Numbered from the stretch's first letter, positions 28,547-38,057 are shown. The stretch is DNA of 45,935 nt from an uncultured Lachnospiraceae bacterium (GCA_902768735.1 CACXMK010000012.1:1-45935), one strand, 5' to 3'. The notes: generated by a model from the sequence alone, not told the origin. Made by a program: numbers and translations.

Positions 28547-28780
28547 TGTTGATAAAAATGTGGATAACATTTTTCTTAATAATTCTTCCACTCAGTATAA
28601 GACAAAAAAAGTGACCAAAAAAGCGTATTTGTGGATAAAAAACGACAAAAAAACACGGTTATCCACAACATATCCACATTTTGTGGATATATGGATAGTA
28701 ACAATGTGGAAATGTGGATAACCATGGGTACCCCAACATATAGTGAAAAAAAAATTATAATTTCTATATCTTGAAGTCTG
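28547..28780. promoter_or_regulatory. oriC: Main replication origin (oriC)
   Basis: The dnaA-rpmH gap holds at least five good DnaA boxes: TGTTGATAA at 28547, TGTGGATAA at 28559, 28630 and 28713, and TTATCCACA at 28659. One-mismatch copies lie at 28670, 28682 and 28705. An AT-rich stretch at about 28738-28780 with runs of A and T follows the cluster and is the likely unwinding element. Gene direction switches here, from leftward to rightward. The region has no coding sequence. Confidence 0.9.
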
Positions 28781-28818
28781 AAAAAGCCCGTAAATAAAGG
28801 CTTTTCAATATTTTTTTC

Positions 28819-28847
28819 TTGACCGTGCGGATAAAAGTCTATATAAT
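28819..28847 (+). promoter_or_regulatory. Promoter of the rpmH operon
   Basis: TTGACC (28819-28824) and TATAAT (28842-28847) are spaced by 17 bases, close to the sigma-A consensus. The leader of about 120 bases to rpmH contains short inverted repeats but no riboswitch that I recognise. Confidence 0.85.
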
Positions 28848-28976
28848 GAGAATGCTGTTTACCACACAGGACAGAAGATGGCCCGCAGGAGAGTCTGCCT
28901 GTGAAGATCTCTCTTTTCAGGGCGGCGTCAGTGGACGCGCATCTGTAATCAACGAAGTGCAAGGAGGATACTATAT

Positions 28977-29111
28977 ATGAAAATGACATATCAGCCCAAG
29001 AAGAGGCAGCGTTCCAAGGTTCACGGATTCAGGTCCAGAATGAGCACCCCCGGCGGAAGAAAGGTTCTCGCAGCCAGAAGAGCAAAGGGCAGAAAGAAAT
29101 TGACCGTTTAA
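28977..29111 (+). CDS. rpmH: 50S ribosomal protein L34
   Basis: The 44-residue basic protein starts [18 protein letters not shown] and ends GRKKLTV, matching L34 over its whole length. AAGGAGG precedes the ATG by ten bases. It is the first gene of the rpmH-rnpA-yidD-yidC-khpB cluster. Confidence 0.97.
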   Translation: MKMTYQPKKRQRSKVHGFRSRMSTPGGRKVLAARRAKGRKKLTV

Positions 29112-29123
29112 TTGACAACTCAG

Positions 29124-29148
29124 AAAGCCGCAGCAATGTGGCTTTTTT
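29124..29148 (+). terminator. Terminator or attenuator between rpmH and rnpA
   Basis: AAAGCC-G-CA and TG-T-GGCTTT form a nine-pair stem (one G-T wobble) closed by a GCAA tetraloop and followed by TTTTTT. It probably lowers expression of rnpA and downstream genes relative to rpmH. Confidence 0.7.
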
Positions 29149-29188
29149 GTTATGAAAGCTTTTTTATTTTGAACAGGGTAATGTGGGA

Positions 29189-29539
29189 ATGGAATCTTTA
29201 AAAAAGAACGAAGATTTCAGCCATTGCTACCGCACCGGAAGATCATATGTGAACCGATATCTGGTTCTTTATGTGTGTGGAAATGATCTTGGGCGAAACA
29301 GGATAGGGATTTCTGTGAGCAAGAAGGTGGGGAACAGCGTCGTCAGGCACAGGATCAAAAGATTGATCCGCGAAAGTTACCGGCTGCATGAGAAGATGTT
29401 CAATAGTGGTTTGGATATAGTAGTCGTAGCGCGGTCCAGGGCGAAGGATGCCGGCTATCACAGGGTAGAGGGCGCGCTTCTCAATTTGGCGGGAAAGGCT
29501 GGGATTTATGATCAAGAATATAATGATATGGATGATTAA
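29189..29539 (+). CDS. rnpA: Ribonuclease P protein component
   Basis: The 116-residue basic protein helps the RNase P RNA bind and cleave pre-tRNA. It starts MESLKKNEDF and has the diagnostic RNRIGISVSKKVGNSVVRHRIKRLIRE motif. A GTG two codons upstream (29183) is an alternative start. Its 3' end overlaps yidD by 32 bases. Confidence 0.96.
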   Translation: MESLKKNEDFSHCYRTGRSYVNRYLVLYVCGNDLGRNRIGISVSKKVGNSVVRHRIKRLIRESYRLHEKMFNSGLDIVVVARSRAKDAGYHRVEGALLNLAGKAGIYDQEYNDMDD

Positions 29540-29720
29540 GTTCTATAGAAAGTATCTTTCTCCTCTTAAGAGCACAAAGTGCCCCTATATACCGACATGT
29601 TCCGAGTACGGACTTGAGGCGGTGGAAAAATACGGGGCTCTAAAGGGAGGACTTCTTGCTCTGTGGAGAATACTCAGATGTAATCCATTTTCTCACGGGG
29701 GATATGATCCCGTACCCTGA
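29508..29720 (+). CDS. yidD: Membrane protein insertion efficiency factor YidD
   Basis: This 70-residue protein has the family motif KFYRKYLSP followed by CPYIPTCSEYGLEAVEKYG and the CNPFSHGGYDPVP end, with the conserved cysteines. It is thought to assist insertion of membrane proteins by YidC, whose gene follows. The start overlaps rnpA; an internal ATG at 29523 is also possible. Confidence 0.93.
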   Translation: MIKNIMIWMIKFYRKYLSPLKSTKCPYIPTCSEYGLEAVEKYGALKGGLLALWRILRCNPFSHGGYDPVP

Positions 29721-29766
29721 GACTGCCGGGAAGGCAGTGTTTTGACTAATCCTGAAGGAGATTTTT

Positions 29767-31071
29767 ATGTTTCTGACAAAGTACAACGGAATGATCGTCG
29801 GACCCATCGCAAGAATTATGGGATTTTTCATGAATGGGATCTTTGCCATTCTCAATAAGATGGGCCTCCCGAATATCGGTCTGTCGATCATCATCATGAC
29901 CATCCTGATCTATATGGCTCTTCTGCCTCTCACGATCCAGCAGCAGAAGTTCTCGAAGCTTCAGCGCAAGATGCAGCCGGAGCTCAATAAGATCAACAAG
30001 AAGTATCAGGGCCGCAAGGATCCTGCCTCTATGGAAAGACAGCAGGAGGAGATCAAAGAGGTCTATGCGAAATACGGTGTATCCGCGACCGGCAGCTGCG
30101 TGCAGCTTCTCATACAGATGCCGATCCTGCTCTCTATGTACCGCGTATTCTACAATATCCCTGCTTATGTGCCGATGGTCAAGCAGGCATTTTTCCCTCT
30201 CGTTGATAAACTGATCGCAGCGGATCCTACAGGCTCTTTCCTGCAGGAAACCAGCGCGGCGAGATACTATATGAGACAGTTTACGAATGAGAGTTTTACA
30301 AGCGGTGTGACGGAATATGTCCAGAATACGTTCATCGACGTGCTCAACAAGTTCAGCAGCGCTGAGTGGGCATCACTTAGCGAGCGCTTTACGGATCTGC
30401 AGAGCGATATCACTGCGACATTCACAAACCTGACCAGGTACAACAATTTCATTGGCCTGAATATTGCGAACTCCCCTTCCGCTCTGTTTAAGGAAGCGAT
30501 GGCTGATAAGGCATATCTTCTGGTACTTGCCGCTTTTATTATCCCTGTTCTTGCGGCAGTTACGCAGTATCTGAACGTTTCTCTGATGCCGCAGGCGGCA
30601 CAGGGCGATTCCAATGATCAGATGGCAAATACCATGAAGTCCATGAATGTCATGATGCCTATTATGTCGGCTGTATTTTGCTGGAGCCTTCCTACCGGCA
30701 TGGGTATCTACTGGATCGCGGGTGCTGTGATCCGCTCCATCCAGCAGGTCATTATCAATAAGCACATCGACAAGATGGATATTGATGAGATGGTCGCAAA
30801 GAACCTTGAGAAGCTGAAAGAGAAAGAAGCGAAAGAAGGCAAGAAGGATAAGAACCGTGCCAGCAGCAATGCAATGAACACGTATTCTTCCATGAATACA
30901 AGAAAACTCAGCGACAGATCCAAAACTGCTGTCAGCGAGGATCAGGAGAGAAAGGCGCAGCAGGCCAGACAGACAAACGGCAAAAAATACAGGGCAGGCA
31001 GCCTTGCGGAAAAAGCCAATATGGTCAGCAGCTTTAATGAGACGGATCCGCGCTCTTCGAAGAAGAAGTGA
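29767..31071 (+). CDS. yidC: Membrane protein insertase YidC/OxaA
   Basis: The 434-residue insertase has a first membrane helix near residues 38-56 (LSIIIMTILIYMALLPLT), then a charged hairpin, and a core of helices including LLIQMPILLSMYRVFYN, LVLAAFIIPVLAAVTQYL and MNVMMPIMSAVFCW. A cytoplasmic tail of about 95 Lys/Ser-rich residues ends in KKK and could contact the ribosome. It is longer than the B. subtilis homologues because of an extra loop at about 140-245. GAAGGAG lies upstream of the ATG. Confidence 0.95.
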   Translation: MFLTKYNGMIVGPIARIMGFFMNGIFAILNKMGLPNIGLSIIIMTILIYMALLPLTIQQQKFSKLQRKMQPELNKINKKYQGRKDPASMERQQEEIKEVYAKYGVSATGSCVQLLIQMPILLSMYRVFYNIPAYVPMVKQAFFPLVDKLIAADPTGSFLQETSAARYYMRQFTNESFTSGVTEYVQNTFIDVLNKFSSAEWASLSERFTDLQSDITATFTNLTRYNNFIGLNIANSPSALFKEAMADKAYLLVLAAFIIPVLAAVTQYLNVSLMPQAAQGDSNDQMANTMKSMNVMMPIMSAVFCWSLPTGMGIYWIAGAVIRSIQQVIINKHIDKMDIDEMVAKNLEKLKEKEAKEGKKDKNRASSNAMNTYSSMNTRKLSDRSKTAVSEDQERKAQQARQTNGKKYRAGSLAEKANMVSSFNETDPRSSKKK

Positions 31072-31092
31072 TATAAGAAGAAAGGATGAGAA

Positions 31093-32325
31093 ATGTCTCA
31101 GGAATATATTGAAATTACAGAAAAGACTGTGGATGATGCCATTACCACAGCCTGCCAGAGATTGTCTGTGACCAGCAATCGCCTGGATTATATTGTGGTA
31201 CAGAGGGAAAAATCCGGATTTCTTGGCATCGGAGCCAAGCCCGCGATCATTAAGGCAAGGATCAAGGAAGCAGCTGATACAACACAGGCGCTCCTTAACG
31301 ACGTGATCGACAAGGCAGAAAAGAAAGTCCGCAAGGAATCCTCTGAAAAGACTGAGAAGACTGAGAAGACTGTTGAAACAGCTGTCGCTCCGGAGACGAC
31401 TGCAAAAGCGGAAGCCAAAGTCTCCAAAAAGACGGAAAAAGCTGTCAAAACAGAGAAAAAAGAGACTGAGAAGACCGAAAAGAAAGAAGTCAAAGAGAAG
31501 GATAAGGAGTTTAAGAAAAACAACAAAAAGAAGAATAAAAAGTCTTCTTCTGCTAAAAAAGCTCCTGAAACCGCGGAGGCATCTGCTGCAGCAGCGGTTC
31601 CTTCCGCAGAGTCGGCGGCAGAGCCTGCTCCTACTCCTAAAAAGAAGGCTGCTATTCCTAATCTGACAGATGAAAAGATCGCGGAGATCAAAAAAGCGGC
31701 GCATGAATTCCTGGTCGGTGTATTTAAGACCATGGATATGGATGTTGAGATCAGCGAAGAGTATCAGAAGGATACAGGGATCCTGACAGTCAATATGGAA
31801 GGTGACGATATGGGGGTCCTGATCGGTAAGAGAGGACAGACCCTGGATTCCCTTCAGTATCTTGTTTCCCTTGTTGTGAATAAGGATATCGACGGTTATA
31901 TCCATGTCAAGGCTGATACGGAAAACTACCGCGAGAGAAGAAAGAAGACCCTGGAAAACCTCGCCAAGAATATCGCGTTCAAGGTGAAGAGGACCAGACA
32001 GGCTGTCTCTCTCGAGCCCATGAATCCTTACGAGAGAAGGATCATCCATTCCGCGCTTCAGAACGAGAAATTCATCACGACTTACAGCGAAGGCGAGGAG
32101 CCTTACCGCAAAGTCATCGTTGCTCTCAAGAAGGATGAGAACGGCGAAGAACTTCTAAAAGAAGAGCGTTTTGAAAAAGGAGGCCGTGGAAGAAACGGCC
32201 GCGGCGGAAGAAACGGAAGGGGCGGAAGAAAAGGACGCGATTTCAAAGGCTCCAGAGACAAAGGCCGTAAGACCGATGAGGTTTCAGAGAACACGCAGGT
32301 CAAGGATGCTCCTGCGGAAGAATGA
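31093..32325 (+). CDS. khpB: RNA-binding protein KhpB (Jag/EloR)
   Basis: This 410-residue protein has a Jag_N domain (about 1-60, with EKSGFLGIGAKPA), a linker of about 130 residues made almost only of Lys, Glu, Ala and Thr, a KH domain (about 215-290, GVLIGKRGQTLDSLQYLV) and an R3H domain (about 295-360, NPYERRIIHSAL). A Gly/Arg-rich tail of about 35 residues follows, with repeated GRGG units and a last acidic stretch. KhpB binds mRNAs and links RNA metabolism with cell elongation. The RGG-type tail is unusual for the family. The gene follows yidC by 21 bases. Confidence 0.93.
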   Translation: MSQEYIEITEKTVDDAITTACQRLSVTSNRLDYIVVQREKSGFLGIGAKPAIIKARIKEAADTTQALLNDVIDKAEKKVRKESSEKTEKTEKTVETAVAPETTAKAEAKVSKKTEKAVKTEKKETEKTEKKEVKEKDKEFKKNNKKKNKKSSSAKKAPETAEASAAAAVPSAESAAEPAPTPKKKAAIPNLTDEKIAEIKKAAHEFLVGVFKTMDMDVEISEEYQKDTGILTVNMEGDDMGVLIGKRGQTLDSLQYLVSLVVNKDIDGYIHVKADTENYRERRKKTLENLAKNIAFKVKRTRQAVSLEPMNPYERRIIHSALQNEKFITTYSEGEEPYRKVIVALKKDENGEELLKEERFEKGGRGRNGRGGRNGRGGRKGRDFKGSRDKGRKTDEVSENTQVKDAPAEE

Positions 32326-32362
32326 AAAATATCAGGTAAATCTAAAGCAGGTTATTAATTCC

Positions 32363-32397
32363 GAACCGGGGATCATCCTCCCCGGTTCATTTTTTTA
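32363..32397 (+). terminator. Terminator of the rpmH-khpB operon
   Basis: GAACCGGGG (32363-32371) pairs with CCCCGGTTC (32380-32388), followed by ATTTTTTT. It is a strong intrinsic terminator. Confidence 0.9.
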
Positions 32398-32441
32398 TCT
32401 CCTTTTCTTTTATTTATCGGCAGAGTATTGTATTCTGAAAT

Positions 32442-32470
32442 TTGAAGTAACTTTTAGATGAGTGTATTAG
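32442..32470 (+). promoter_or_regulatory. Candidate promoter for mnmE
   Basis: TTGAAG (32442-32447) and TATTAG (32465-32470) are 17 bases apart. The region to the mnmE start (32471-32544) is very AT-rich with ATTAAT repeats, so other promoters are possible. Confidence 0.45.
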
Positions 32471-32544
32471 ATCATTATTATTGAATCATTAATATTGCAT
32501 TATTAATATAGGATCATTGATTTCAGATAAGGAACGGTATTGAC

Positions 32545-33993
32545 ATGGCTCTTGTTTTTGACCATTTACATACAGACACGATCGCTGCGATCGCAACGGC
32601 GATGTCAGAGGCGGGAATAGGGATCATCAGGATCAGCGGACCGGAGGCGGCAGCGATCGGATCAAGACTGTACCGGACGCCGAATAGGCAAAAGACAGAT
32701 ATATCCCTCTGGCGACCCGGAACGATCCGGTTCGGGTACATTGTGGAGACAGATCGGGATGGAAAAGAGAAGCTGATCGACGAAGTGATGCTCTCCTTCA
32801 TGAAAGCTCCCCACAGTTATACGACGGAAGACACAGTCGAGATCAATACGCACGGCGGTATGTTCCTGATGAACAGGACACTTGAACTTGTTCTTGCGGC
32901 AGGCGCGAGACTTGCGGAACCGGGTGAATTCACAAAAAGAGCATTCCTTGGAGGAAGGATCGACCTGGCAAGGGCTGAGGCGGTCATGGACCTCATTTCC
33001 TCCGAAAATGAGTTTGCCAGAAAAACATCCGCAGCGCAGATGGAAGGAGCAGTCTCTTCGAAGATCAGGGAGCTGCGCGAAAAGATCCTCTATGAGATCG
33101 CTTTTATTGAATCAGCATTGGATGATCCTGAGAATTATACCCTGGAGGGGTATACAGATAAGTTAATGGACACCTGTATATCACTGGAGATGGAGATGAA
33201 TGATCTTCTCTCCCACGCCGAAGAAGGAAGGATCCTTAAGGAAGGGATCCGGACAGCGATCATCGGACGCCCGAACGTGGGAAAATCGTCGCTTCTCAAT
33301 CATCTGGCAGGGGAAGAGAGAGCCATTGTCACGGAAATAGAAGGAACGACAAGAGATACGCTCAGTGAGACCGTGAGAGTCGGAGGAGTTCTGCTTCATC
33401 TTACGGATACGGCGGGGATCAGGGAAACTGAGGATAAGGTAGAGCGGATCGGCGTACACAGAGCAGAAAAGGCGCTGGAAAATGCTGACCTGATCCTGTT
33501 TCTGATCGACAGTTCAAGAGAATTGTCCCAGGAAGACGCCCAGATCGCGGAGAAGATCATCATGAGGCTTCAGGAGGGGACGAAATGTATCCTCTTGGTC
33601 AACAAGACCGATCTTTCGTCTGAGATCAAAGAAGAAGAGGTGAAATCCCTGTTTATTTCCCGGGGATGCGAATGCCCTCCTCTTCTCTTTTGCTCCCTCC
33701 AGACAGGGGAAGGGATGAAGGAACTCGGGGAATATATCGCGAAGCTCTTCCATACAGGTGAGATCGCGGAGAAAAATGAGATCTTCTTAAGCAATGTAAG
33801 ACACAAGAATGCCGTCAGGGAAGCCCTGGAATCGATCTGCCTCGTAAAAGAAAGCATTATGAACGGCATGAGCGAGGATTTCTTCTCCATCGATCTGATG
33901 AACGCTTACAGGGTCCTCGGAACGATCCTTGGAGAGGCTGTAGAGGACGATCTTGTAGAGGAGATCTTTTCAAAATTCTGTTTGGGAAAGTGA
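32545..33993 (+). CDS. mnmE: tRNA modification GTPase MnmE
   Basis: With MnmG this GTPase builds the carboxymethylaminomethyl group on uridine 34 of tRNAs. The 482-residue protein has the N-terminal formyl-tetrahydrofolate-binding domain (TIAAIATAMSEAGIGIIRISG), a helical domain, and a G domain with GRPNVGKSS, EGTTRDT, DTAG and NKTD. The C-terminal helical end carries the catalytic CxGK as FCLGK. It is about 20 residues longer than usual. An AAGGA lies upstream of the ATG. Confidence 0.97.
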   Translation: MALVFDHLHTDTIAAIATAMSEAGIGIIRISGPEAAAIGSRLYRTPNRQKTDISLWRPGTIRFGYIVETDRDGKEKLIDEVMLSFMKAPHSYTTEDTVEINTHGGMFLMNRTLELVLAAGARLAEPGEFTKRAFLGGRIDLARAEAVMDLISSENEFARKTSAAQMEGAVSSKIRELREKILYEIAFIESALDDPENYTLEGYTDKLMDTCISLEMEMNDLLSHAEEGRILKEGIRTAIIGRPNVGKSSLLNHLAGEERAIVTEIEGTTRDTLSETVRVGGVLLHLTDTAGIRETEDKVERIGVHRAEKALENADLILFLIDSSRELSQEDAQIAEKIIMRLQEGTKCILLVNKTDLSSEIKEEEVKSLFISRGCECPPLLFCSLQTGEGMKELGEYIAKLFHTGEIAEKNEIFLSNVRHKNAVREALESICLVKESIMNGMSEDFFSIDLMNAYRVLGTILGEAVEDDLVEEIFSKFCLGK

Positions 33994-34051
33994 GCGCTCT
34001 GTGTTTTGGCACCGGAATTCGAGACTGAGAAAAGTAAGGATGTAGTGAACT

Positions 34052-35941
34052 ATGGAATATCATATTGATACACAGGTCTGTGTGATCGGCGCCGGCCATG
34101 CGGGTGTGGAAGCCGCACTGGCATGCAGCAGGCTCGGTCTGAAGACAGTGATCTTTACAATGAATGTAGACAGCATTGCGATGATGCCGTGCAACCCTCA
34201 TATCGGAGGATCCTCCAAGGGACACCTGGTCCGGGAGATCGACGCGATGGGCGGGGAAATGGGCAAAAACATTGATAAGACGTTTATCCAGTCTAAAATG
34301 CTCAATGTCTCCAAGGGTCCCGCAGTCCATTCCCTCAGGACGCAGGCGGATAAGGCGGAATACTCCAAGGCGATGAGACAGGTCCTTGAACAGCAGGAAA
34401 ACCTGACGATCCGGCAGGCGGAGGTGACAGAGATCCTGACGGAAGACCGCAAGGTGACCGGTGTCAGGATCCATACAGGCACCGTTTATCGCTGTGAAGC
34501 CGCGATCATCTGTACAGGAACATATCTTAATGCCCGCTGTCTGGTCGGAGAGTCTATTACGGAGACAGGTCCCGGTGGAATGCAGAGATCCACATGGCTC
34601 AAGGATTCCTTAAACGGGATCGGGATCCCGCTACGGAGATTTAAGACAGGAACGCCGGCCAGAATGGATGGGAGAACGCTGGATTATTCTAAAATGACGA
34701 TCCAGGAAGGAGATAAAGTGGTCATTCCCTTCTCCTATTCCACGGATCCCGCGGATGTGCAGATCGAGCAGGTCCCCTGCTATCTCACTTATACCAATGA
34801 GGAGACACACGACATTATCCGGCAGAATATAGACCGCTCCCCGATCTATGCGGGGATCATCGAGGGGACCGGCCCCCGTTATTGTCCTTCCATTGAAGAT
34901 AAGGTGGTCAAGTTTTCAGAAAAGACAAGGCACCAGGTCTTTATTGAACCGGAAGGAAGGGGGACTAACGAGGTCTATGTGGACGGGATGTCCTCGTCCA
35001 TGCCTGACGATGTACAGCAGAGGATGTACAGAACGGTTCCCGGTCTTGAAAACTGTGTGATCGTTAAGAATGCTTACGCGATCGAATATGACTGTGTCAA
35101 CGCGAACCTTCTGAAACTGACACTGGAAACCAGGGAGATCGACGGTCTGTTCTGTGCAGGCCAGTTCAACGGGAGCAGCGGCTATGAAGAAGCGGCGGCA
35201 CAGGGACTCATGGCAGGCATCAACGCTTCCATGAAGATCCTCGGCGGTGAGCCGCTCATCCTTAAGCGCTCGGAAGCGTATATCGGCGTCCTGATCGATG
35301 ATCTTGTGACAAAAGACAACAGGGAGCCGTACCGCATGATGACTTCCCGCGCGGAGTACCGGCTTCTTCTCCGACAGGATAACGCGGATCTCCGCCTCCG
35401 CAAATACGGATACAGGGTTGGACTCATCAGTCAGGAGGAATATGACCATGTATGCCGCAAGGAAAGGATGATCGAGGAGGAGGTCAAAAGACTCAAGAGC
35501 ATCAGGATCGGCGCTGCCAGAGAGAACCAGGAGTATCTGAGGGCACGCGGTTCCGCGGATCTCAAAACGGCCTGTTCCCTTGCAGAGCTCATGTGCAGGC
35601 CGGAACTTAGTTATGAATCCGTGGCCGGCCTTGACCCTGACAGACCTGTATTGCCGAAGGAAGTGACGGAACAGGTTGAGATCAATATCCGTTACGAGGG
35701 ATATATTGCCAGACAGAAGAGACAGGTGGAACAGTTTGAAAAGATGGAAAACCGCAGGATCCCTGATAACATCGATTATAATGATGTTGGAAGCCTTCGG
35801 CTTGAGGCGAGGCAGAAACTAAAAGAGTTCAGGCCGTCTTCTATCGGACAGGCTTCCCGTCTGTCGGGCGTGACGCCGGCAGATATTTCTGTCCTTTTGA
35901 TCCACTTGGAAAAAATCAGGTCGCAGAAAGGGGAGATATAA
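34052..35941 (+). CDS. mnmG: tRNA uridine-5-carboxymethylaminomethyl modification enzyme MnmG
   Basis: The 629-residue FAD enzyme is the partner of MnmE. It shows the dinucleotide-binding [86 protein letters not shown] and the C-terminal [15 protein letters not shown]. These are conserved throughout. It starts 58 bases after mnmE, with AAGGA upstream. Confidence 0.98.
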   Translation: MEYHIDTQVCVIGAGHAGVEAALACSRLGLKTVIFTMNVDSIAMMPCNPHIGGSSKGHLVREIDAMGGEMGKNIDKTFIQSKMLNVSKGPAVHSLRTQADKAEYSKAMRQVLEQQENLTIRQAEVTEILTEDRKVTGVRIHTGTVYRCEAAIICTGTYLNARCLVGESITETGPGGMQRSTWLKDSLNGIGIPLRRFKTGTPARMDGRTLDYSKMTIQEGDKVVIPFSYSTDPADVQIEQVPCYLTYTNEETHDIIRQNIDRSPIYAGIIEGTGPRYCPSIEDKVVKFSEKTRHQVFIEPEGRGTNEVYVDGMSSSMPDDVQQRMYRTVPGLENCVIVKNAYAIEYDCVNANLLKLTLETREIDGLFCAGQFNGSSGYEEAAAQGLMAGINASMKILGGEPLILKRSEAYIGVLIDDLVTKDNREPYRMMTSRAEYRLLLRQDNADLRLRKYGYRVGLISQEEYDHVCRKERMIEEEVKRLKSIRIGAARENQEYLRARGSADLKTACSLAELMCRPELSYESVAGLDPDRPVLPKEVTEQVEINIRYEGYIARQKRQVEQFEKMENRRIPDNIDYNDVGSLRLEARQKLKEFRPSSIGQASRLSGVTPADISVLLIHLEKIRSQKGEI

Positions 35942-35942
35942 A

Positions 35943-36671
35943 ATGGATATTGAAAGAGATTTCCAACGTAATGCCGCAGAATTTGGTATTACGATCGATG
36001 AACGGATGCTCTCCTGTTTTGCTATCTATTATAAAAATCTTGTAGAATGGAATGCTGTCATGAATCTGACGGCGATCACCGAGAAAAAAGACGTCTATGA
36101 GAAACATTTTCTGGACAGTCTGACAATTTTAAGAATTGTTTCACGTGAAACATTGGAAAAAGGGTGTACAATTCTAGATATGGGGACGGGTGCGGGATTT
36201 CCCGGGCTGCCCATCGCTATTGTATTTCCGGAAACAAAAGTGATCTTAATGGACTCTCTGAATAAGAGGATCCGTTTTCTGGAAGACACGGTTCAAAAGC
36301 TGGGGCTTACAAATGTCTCTGCAGTTCATGCAAGAGCCGAGGAACTGGCAAGAAACAAGATGTACAGAGAAAAATCGGATATCTGTTGCTCGAGAGCGGT
36401 AGCAAACCTCTCTACACTTTCTGAATACTGTCTGCCGTTTGTGAAAATAGGAGGTTCTTTTATCTCCTATAAGACGGAACAAGTGCAGGAAGAGATCGAG
36501 CAGAGCAGGAAAGCCGTGCGCATACTCGGAGGGGATCATGTGCAGACGGTGTTCTTTACGCTTCCGGGAACGGATTATAGGCGTTCCCTTGTAAAGATCG
36601 CAAAAGTGTCTTCTACTCCGGCAAAATATCCGAGAAAAGCAGGGACGCCTTCAAGAGAACCGATCACGTAA
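35943..36671 (+). CDS. rsmG: 16S rRNA (guanine527-N7)-methyltransferase RsmG
   Basis: The 242-residue enzyme methylates G527 of 16S rRNA; loss gives low-level streptomycin resistance. It shows NLTAITEKKDVYEKHFLDSL, the SAM motif LDMGTGAGFPGLPIAI and SRAVANLSTLSEYCLP. The start is one base after the mnmG stop. A perfect parS site lies inside the gene at 36137-36152, encoding the local peptide VSRET between the conserved DSL and the SAM motif. Confidence 0.97.
   Translation: MDIERDFQRNAAEFGITIDERMLSCFAIYYKNLVEWNAVMNLTAITEKKDVYEKHFLDSLTILRIVSRETLEKGCTILDMGTGAGFPGLPIAIVFPETKVILMDSLNKRIRFLEDTVQKLGLTNVSAVHARAEELARNKMYREKSDICCSRAVANLSTLSEYCLPFVKIGGSFISYKTEQVQEEIEQSRKAVRILGGDHVQTVFFTLPGTDYRRSLVKIAKVSSTPAKYPRKAGTPSREPIT
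36137..36152. promoter_or_regulatory. parS: parS centromere site 1 (inside rsmG)
   Basis: TGTTTCACGTGAAACA is a perfect match to the 16-base consensus to which ParB binds and on which it loads as a clamp. It lies within the rsmG coding sequence, about 2 kb before parB and about 7.4 kb from oriC. Confidence 0.95.
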
Positions 36672-36707
36672 ACCGTAGTAGTATTGTTATCATTCAGGAG
36701 GTATATC

Positions 36708-37235
36708 ATGAAAGTAAACAGTTTATGGAAAAAGATGTTGGTCTGTATGCTTATGACAGCAGTTCTGTTTTCAATGGCAGGCTGCGGGAAGAAAGCGGAC
36801 AATACTGCAACTGAGAATACAGAGACGGAAGCGCAGGCACAGGCCGAAGCGTCAGCTCAGTCTGAAGAAGAGGAAGAGACAGAACCGCTGATCCCGGATA
36901 GTGTGAAGATCGATTATAAGACTTCCGACATCTTTTTAGAAGAAGAAATGTATTCAGCGATTGAGAAGATCATGAAGGAGTTTAAAAACTGGAAAGGCTG
37001 CGAGATGCACGAGATCAGCTTTACGGATGATCAGACGTGTAAAGAAAATCTCGATTATATCAATAGTCTTGGAGTGGATGAAAAATTTGTGGACTGTATC
37101 GTATTCACAAGCAGTTTCCATTCTCCCAAGGAAGGCGGAGATGCGTGGGAAGCGGATTCTGAGTATGAGGGATGGCAGTGGTTTCTCGGAAGAACGGAGG
37201 ACAGTGACTGGAAGCTGCTCACATGGGGGTATTAA
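36708..37235 (+). CDS. Small predicted lipoprotein between rsmG and parA
   Basis: This 175-residue protein has a basic start, a hydrophobic helix and the lipobox SMAGC, so it should be a membrane-anchored extracytoplasmic lipoprotein. An acidic, low-complexity segment (Glu/Ala/Thr, about 27-60) follows. The globular part has EEEMYSAIEKIMKEFKNWKGCEMHEISF and ends with WFLGRTEDSDWKLLTWGY. The family is not recognised. AGGAGG precedes the ATG at 36708. Its TAA shares a base with the ATG of parA, so it is translationally coupled to the partition genes, an unexpected partner for them. Confidence 0.8.
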   Translation: MKVNSLWKKMLVCMLMTAVLFSMAGCGKKADNTATENTETEAQAQAEASAQSEEEEETEPLIPDSVKIDYKTSDIFLEEEMYSAIEKIMKEFKNWKGCEMHEISFTDDQTCKENLDYINSLGVDEKFVDCIVFTSSFHSPKEGGDAWEADSEYEGWQWFLGRTEDSDWKLLTWGY

Positions 37236-38008
37236 TGGGTAAGATCATTGCGATAGCTAATCAGAAAGGCGGCGTCGGGAAGACAACGACAGCGATCAAT
37301 CTCTCCGCGGCGCTTGCGGAGGAGGGAAAAAAGATCCTGGTCGTGGATATCGATCCGCAGGGAAATTGTACAAGCGGGTTCGGCGTTGATAAAAACAGCA
37401 GGGAATTCACTGTATACGAGCTTCTTCTCGATGATTGCACGATCAACGAGTGTATCATCAGGGATGTCCTGGAGGGAGTAGACCTGATCCCTGCCAATGT
37501 AAATCTTGCAGCTTCCGAGATCGAACTGATCGGTATTCCCAGAAAAGAGTTTATTTTGAGGGACGCGCTGGACTACAGAAAGGATGATTATGATTTTATC
37601 ATCATGGACTGCCCTCCTTCCCTGAATGTGTTGACGGTCAACGCAATGGTCGCTGCAGATTCCGTGATCGTTCCGATCCAGTGTGAATACTATGCTTTGG
37701 AGGGCCTCAGTCAGCTGATCCACACGATCAACCTGGTAAAGGAGAGGCTTAACAGAAGGCTTGATATCGAGGGAATCGTATTCACGATGTTCGACGCAAG
37801 GACAAATCTTTCTGCTCAGGTCGTTGAGAATGTGAAACAGCATGTAGAACAGCACATCTATGAAACAGTGATCCCGAGGAATATCCGTCTTGCGGAAGCT
37901 CCCAGCTATGGGGAACCGATCACGGTGTATGATAAGAAGTCTTCCGGTGCTGCTGCTTACAGAAATCTGGCGAAAGAAGTGATCCAAAAGGATGCCGGTC
38001 AGCTTTGA
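37235..38008 (+). CDS. parA: Chromosome partitioning ATPase ParA (Soj)
   Basis: The 257-residue deviant Walker ATPase has the P-loop KGGVGKTTTAINL, the Walker A' region VDIDPQGN and Walker B IIMDCPPSL. Length matches chromosomal Soj, which works with ParB in origin segregation and in control of DnaA. The start overlaps the preceding stop by one base, with GGGGG just upstream. An in-frame ATG at 37223 is an alternative. Confidence 0.97.
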   Translation: MGKIIAIANQKGGVGKTTTAINLSAALAEEGKKILVVDIDPQGNCTSGFGVDKNSREFTVYELLLDDCTINECIIRDVLEGVDLIPANVNLAASEIELIGIPRKEFILRDALDYRKDDYDFIIMDCPPSLNVLTVNAMVAADSVIVPIQCEYYALEGLSQLIHTINLVKERLNRRLDIEGIVFTMFDARTNLSAQVVENVKQHVEQHIYETVIPRNIRLAEAPSYGEPITVYDKKSSGAAAYRNLAKEVIQKDAGQL

Positions 38009-38057
38009 GAGCTGACACGGACGGGGATATGATACAGAAAAAGGGGAAATTTGATCA

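Noticed and set aside
30373-32049. Minus-strand open frame of 558 codons
   Set aside because: It spans parts of yidC and khpB in antisense. Its Phe/Leu/Arg runs come from reading the Lys/Glu-rich linker backwards.
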